Assembly: GCA_905198575.1 (NCBI GenBank)
Contig: CAJKDC010000026.1
Span: 1-27,881 of the forward strand
Origin: an uncultured Bacteroides sp.
Lineage (GTDB): Bacteria > Bacteroidota > Bacteroidia > Bacteroidales > Bacteroidaceae
Direction: 5' to 3'
Length of the DNA stretch: 27,881 bases
Under the pieces are notes generated by a model, which did no database searches, was not told where the DNA came from, and saw nothing but the letters and a program-made list of their open reading frames with translations. This document shows, piece after piece, positions 24,399-27,881 of this stretch. The position numbers and the translations under genes are program-made. Each line of letters starts with the position of its first letter. Position 1 is the first letter of the stretch.

Positions 24399-25514
24399 AT
24401 GAATTCTAGAAAATTATACTTGACATGTGGCCTGTTGGCCTTTACCGCAGTGCATGTATGGGCACAAATCAACATCGGCTTTTACAAATTCAAGGACGGT
24501 GCTGAGTATACCGGCGAACTGAAAGGTAAAAAGCCTAATGGCAAAGGAAAAACTCTTTTTAAAAACGGTGACGTGTATGAAGGGGAATACCTGAAAGGCA
24601 AACGCCAGGGTGAGGGTACCTATTTATATAAGGAAGGAGAAAAGTACGTTGGCGAGTGGTATCAGGACCAGCAGCATGGCAAGGGTACATATTATTTTAT
24701 GAACAACAACCGCTACGAAGGTATGTGGTCGGAAGGTTTCCAGCAGGGAAAGGGTGTAATGTACTATTACAACGGTGACGTATACGACGGTGAATGGACC
24801 GAGAGCAAACGTAACGGTGAAGGTACTTACTCGTGGAAAGGAGGTGCCAGCTACACCGGTCAGTGGGTAAACGACTCGAAGACCGGCAAGGGCGTGATGA
24901 TATGGGGCGACCAGTCTAAATACGATGGTGAATGGCAAAGCGACATGCGTCACGGGAAGGGCACTTTCTATTATACCAACGGCGACAAGTACGTAGGCGA
25001 TTGGAGTGAAGACGTACAGGATGGAAAAGGTATTTACTATTTTCAAAACGGCGAACGCTACGAAGGTGATTACGTAAACGGTGAACGGACTGGGCAAGGT
25101 ATCTATGTCTATACCAATGGAGATAAGTATGTAGGTCAGTTCAGCAACGGAATGCAGCAGGGTGAAGGTACATTCACTTGGGCCAACGGTGCCGAATATA
25201 CCGGCCATTGGAAACGTAACCAGCGCTCTGGAAAGGGACATTACAAATGGGCCAACGGAGACGAATACGAAGGTACATGGAAAAATAACATGGCCGATGG
25301 CGAAGGTGTCTTACGTACAGTCGACGGTTCAGTATATACCGGACAGTTTAAGAATGGTAGGGAAGACGGTAAGGGAGTGCTCATCAACAAAGATGGTGTC
25401 CGTTACGAAGGAACCTTTAAAGATGGCAAGAAGGACGGTGCTTTTGTAGAGACAGACAGTACCGGTAAGGTTATCCGTCGTGGTACATACAAGTTCGGTC
25501 ATCTGGAACAATAA
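24399..25514 (+). CDS. Secreted MORN-repeat protein (14 repeats)
   Basis: 371 residues, starting with a typical signal peptide (about 1-23, ending HVWAQ), so periplasmic or surface. From about residue 34 to 350 it consists of 14 tandem 23-residue MORN units of the form Y-x-G-x-W/F-x(6)-G-x-G-x(5)-N/G-x-x (for example YEGEYLKGKRQGEGTYLY and YVGDWSEDVQDGKGIYYF). MORN repeats form elongated beta-hairpin solenoids that bind lipids or proteins; a specific partner is not visible. It ends with a short non-repeat tail (KFGHLEQ). The inositol-monophosphatase gene follows after 9 bases, so the two are co-transcribed. Confidence 0.9.
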   Translation: MNSRKLYLTCGLLAFTAVHVWAQINIGFYKFKDGAEYTGELKGKKPNGKGKTLFKNGDVYEGEYLKGKRQGEGTYLYKEGEKYVGEWYQDQQHGKGTYYFMNNNRYEGMWSEGFQQGKGVMYYYNGDVYDGEWTESKRNGEGTYSWKGGASYTGQWVNDSKTGKGVMIWGDQSKYDGEWQSDMRHGKGTFYYTNGDKYVGDWSEDVQDGKGIYYFQNGERYEGDYVNGERTGQGIYVYTNGDKYVGQFSNGMQQGEGTFTWANGAEYTGHWKRNQRSGKGHYKWANGDEYEGTWKNNMADGEGVLRTVDGSVYTGQFKNGREDGKGVLINKDGVRYEGTFKDGKKDGAFVETDSTGKVIRRGTYKFGHLEQ

Positions 25515-25523
25515 TAACCAATC

Positions 25524-26321
25524 ATGATTACAATCGATTTGGAACAACTTACCGGTCAGGTATGCAATCTGGCCAAAGAAACCGGTGAATTTATCCGCCA
25601 GGAGCGGAAGAAATTTCGCCGTGAACAAATAGAAAAGAAACATGCGCACGATTATGTATCGTACGTTGATAAAGAATCAGAAAAACGGATTGTAGCAACA
25701 CTTTCTCAACTTCTTCCCGAAGCTGGCTTTATTGCCGAGGAAGGTTCGGGAAGTTTGACTGATGAAAGCCTTTATTGGGTAGTGGACCCATTGGATGGAA
25801 CGACAAATTTCATCCACGACAATCCTCCTTATTGTATCAGCATCGCTTTACGCAGCCGGCAGGAAATTCTGTTGGGCGTGGTATACGAAATTTGCCGTGA
25901 TGAGTGCTACTGGACATGGAAAGGAGTCGCATCATACCTGAACGGAAATCCGATAACCGTATCCTCGGTAGCCGAATGTGCAGATGCTTTCATTGCATTG
26001 GGCTTCCCTTATGATTCAACCCGCTACAGGCCTGTGGCAACTCATCTGGTAGAAAGTTTGTATGGTCATGTAGGCGGCTTACGTCTGCAAGGTGCTGCAG
26101 CTGCCGAACTCTGCTATGTAGCAGCCGGACGTTTTGAAGGACGCATTGAAGCTTTTCTGGGGCCTTGGGACATTACTGCAGGAGCACTTATCCTGCAAAA
26201 TGCAGGTGGCTGTCTGACAGACTTTAACGGTGGCGATAGCTGGGAGTCTGGACATGAGGTTGTAGCTTCGAACGGAAAAATACACAGCTTTCTTTTAAAG
26301 ACCCTCCAAAATGCAAAATAA
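25524..26321 (+). CDS. Inositol monophosphatase family protein
   Basis: 265 residues, cytoplasmic. Lithium-sensitive phosphatase fold with all metal ligands in view: E72/E73 in IAEEGSG, D88-P-L-D91-G-T-T-N and W215-D216-I-T-A-G near the C-terminus. Such enzymes hydrolyse inositol-1-phosphate and, in other members, 3'-phosphoadenosine 5'-phosphate (CysQ) or histidinol phosphate; the generic motifs do not decide among these. It is co-transcribed with the MORN gene (9-base gap). The role of the pairing is unknown. Downstream, 26322-26504 has no gene and is AT-rich with a possible glgB promoter. Confidence 0.92.
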   Translation: MITIDLEQLTGQVCNLAKETGEFIRQERKKFRREQIEKKHAHDYVSYVDKESEKRIVATLSQLLPEAGFIAEEGSGSLTDESLYWVVDPLDGTTNFIHDNPPYCISIALRSRQEILLGVVYEICRDECYWTWKGVASYLNGNPITVSSVAECADAFIALGFPYDSTRYRPVATHLVESLYGHVGGLRLQGAAAAELCYVAAGRFEGRIEAFLGPWDITAGALILQNAGGCLTDFNGGDSWESGHEVVASNGKIHSFLLKTLQNAK

Positions 26322-26356
26322 TTACGTTTTTATTAGTTTAATAAAAATTAATTTCT

Positions 26357-26364
26357 TAAGTTTG
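26357..26364 (+). promoter_or_regulatory. Candidate glgB promoter -7 element
   Basis: TAAGTTTG matches TAnnTTTG and lies 140 bases before the glgB ATG, giving an untranslated leader of about 130 bases if used. The leader contains no clear riboswitch or strong hairpin; a weak pairing TGGGA/TCCCA occurs at 26366-26384. Confidence 0.35.
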
Positions 26365-26504
26365 TTGGGAGATAAGTCTTTCCCAGTCATGCCTTTGCGT
26401 CTGTAAGAGAATGTTTTTTGCAGTCTGGCATCCTGAAGTTGACTTTAATTTGCTTTGGAGATTTTAATTGTTTTATCTATAAAAAATAAATTCATTAGTT
26501 TACT

Positions 26505-27881
26505 ATGGAAGAAACGTTGAATATTATAAAGAACGATCCATGGCTTGAACCGTTTGCAGAAGCCATCGAAGGTCGTCACTTGCATGCAATTGCCAAGGAA
26601 AAAGAACTGGTAGGCAAGAAATCCTTACCAGAATTTGCTAGTGGATACCTTTATTACGGATTGCATTTCGAAAGTCCTGAATGGGTATTCCGTGAATGGG
26701 CACCTAATGCTAAGGAAATTTATCTTATCGGTGATTTTTCTGACTGGAAACCGACAGCACGCTATAAACTGAAACGTCTGAGAGGTACCGATAACTGGGA
26801 AATTCGTCTTCCGAAAGATGCGTTGCATCATGGTAACCTTTACAAGATGCTGGTACGCTGGGATGGTGGCGAAGGTGAGAGAATTCCTGCATGGGCTACT
26901 CGTGTAGTGCAAGATGATCAGACCAAGATATTCAGCGCACAGGTATGGAATCCTGCAAAACCTTATAAATTCAAGAAGAAAGTATTCAACCCCAACGTAG
27001 GTCCGCTGATGATTTACGAATGCCACGTAGGTATGGCACAGGATGCCGAAAAGGTTGGTACTTATAACGAATTCCGCGAAAACGTATTGCCACGTATTGC
27101 AGCCGACGGTTACAACTGTATCCAGATTATGGCTATTCAGGAGCATCCTTATTATGGAAGCTTCGGCTATCATGTTTCAAGTTTCTTTGCCCCGTCATCT
27201 CGTTTTGGAACTCCTGATGAGCTTAAGGCTCTGATTGATGCTGCTCACCAGATGGGTCTTGCTGTGATTATGGATATTGTTCACTCACATGCCGTAAAGA
27301 ATGAGGTAGAAGGTTTGGGAAATCTGGCCGGTGACCCTTGTCAGTATTTCTATCAGGGCGACCGTCGTGAACATCCGGCATGGGATTCATTGTGCTTCGA
27401 TTACGGAAAGAACGAAGTATTGCACTTCCTGCTTTCTAACTGCCGCTATTGGCTCGAAGAATTCAAGTTCGATGGATTCCGCTTCGACGGTGTAACCTCT
27501 ATGCTGTACTACAGCCACGGATTGGGAGAAGCTTTCTGCAATTATGGAGATTACTTTAACGGCCATCAGGACGATAACGCTATCTGTTACCTTACACTGG
27601 CCAACCGCCTTATCCATCAGTTGAATCCGCGCGCCATCACCATTGCCGAAGAAGTTTCCGGTATGCCGGGACTGGCTGCTCCGTTTGAAGACGGCGGTTA
27701 TGGATTCGATTACCGTATGGCAATGAACATTCCTGATTACTGGATTAAGACTATCAAGGAAAAGAAAGACGAAGACTGGAAACCATCCAGCTTGTTCTGG
27801 GAAGTAACCAACCGTCGTAAGGACGAAAAGACAATCTCTTATGCCGAAAGCCACGACCAGGCACTGGTAGGCGACAAGACC
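26505..27881 (+). CDS. glgB: Glycogen branching enzyme (1,4-alpha-glucan branching enzyme), 3' end beyond the window
   Basis: The frame is open from the ATG at 26505 to the end (459 codons). Residues about 53-140 form the CBM48-type N-terminal domain (FREWAPNAKEIYLIGDFSDW). The GH13 TIM barrel follows with D-I-V-H-S-H (about 264-269), G-F-R-F-D-G with the nucleophile D328, E382 in I-A-E-E-V-S-G-M-P as the acid/base and D451 in E-S-H-D-Q as the third carboxylate. The overall pattern (IYECHVGM, YYGSFGYHVSSFFAPSSRFGTPDELK spread over the chain, EEVSGMPGL) resembles the eukaryote-like GH13_8 subfamily rather than the E. coli type. It transfers alpha-1,4 chains to alpha-1,6 branch points for glycogen storage. 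Truncated only by the window edge. Confidence 0.96.
   Translation, partial: MEETLNIIKNDPWLEPFAEAIEGRHLHAIAKEKELVGKKSLPEFASGYLYYGLHFESPEWVFREWAPNAKEIYLIGDFSDWKPTARYKLKRLRGTDNWEIRLPKDALHHGNLYKMLVRWDGGEGERIPAWATRVVQDDQTKIFSAQVWNPAKPYKFKKKVFNPNVGPLMIYECHVGMAQDAEKVGTYNEFRENVLPRIAADGYNCIQIMAIQEHPYYGSFGYHVSSFFAPSSRFGTPDELKALIDAAHQMGLAVIMDIVHSHAVKNEVEGLGNLAGDPCQYFYQGDRREHPAWDSLCFDYGKNEVLHFLLSNCRYWLEEFKFDGFRFDGVTSMLYYSHGLGEAFCNYGDYFNGHQDDNAICYLTLANRLIHQLNPRAITIAEEVSGMPGLAAPFEDGGYGFDYRMAMNIPDYWIKTIKEKKDEDWKPSSLFWEVTNRRKDEKTISYAESHDQALVGDKT

Noticed and set aside
24500..25450. Periodic DNA pattern resembling tandem repeats or a CRISPR-like array
   Set aside because: The 69-base periodicity is fully explained by the 23-residue MORN units; the copies diverge and there are no identical repeats with unique spacers.

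Overview
The window looks like the chromosome of a member of the Bacteroidaceae (Bacteroides or Phocaeicola type). The support is: fused SGNH/GDSL esterases of the carbohydrate-scavenging kind; a pyrB-pyrI pair; kdsB (a Gram-negative envelope gene) coupled to a pitrilysin-family gene; a eukaryote-like glycogen branching enzyme; and several upstream regions carrying the Bacteroidetes -7 promoter motif TAnnTTTG. I see no tRNA, rRNA, CRISPR array, transposase or integrase.

Layout. (1) Positions 1-3029: a truncated alpha/beta-hydrolase + SGNH fusion followed by a secreted protein with a GxDLY domain and two SGNH domains, probably the end of a polysaccharide-utilisation operon. Two hairpin terminators follow. 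(2) Positions 3307-4474: a compact toxin-antitoxin-like module with a palindromic operator/promoter and three overlapping genes: an XRE regulator with a DUF3791-like tail, a DUF3990 (ADP-ribosyltransferase-like) protein and a small acidic partner. (3) Positions 4569-14046: a strikingly AT-rich block of four overlapping same-strand genes. They end in a 1738-residue DExH helicase with several cysteine clusters and a DUF1998-type C-terminus. The other three are a 528-residue protein, a coiled-coil protein with a degenerate AAA+-like C-terminus, and a small winged-helix-like protein. I interpret this as an anti-phage defence operon related to Druantia / YjiT-YjiV-type systems, in an unusual split form. 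This is the most interesting part of the window. (4) Positions 14100-18290: minus-strand housekeeping genes, transcribed in the order pyrB, pyrI, a flavin-reductase-like gene, an outer-membrane beta-barrel gene, glyA, ending at a hairpin that faces the helicase gene. (5) Positions 18416-27881: plus-strand core genes: a class A penicillin-binding protein, an ExoX-C-like protein, kdsB + pitrilysin, a secreted 14-repeat MORN protein + inositol-monophosphatase family protein, and the start of glgB. A short HPPK-like (folK) gene lies on the minus strand, divergent from kdsB.

The sharp fall in G+C between about 4475 and 14100, the tight packing, and the position between a terminator and the 3' end of glyA suggest that the toxin-antitoxin-like module and the helicase operon are accessory genes inserted into a conserved chromosomal backbone. 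No integration machinery or flanking direct repeats could be found by eye. The family assignments rest on motifs read from the translated sequence, not on database searches.
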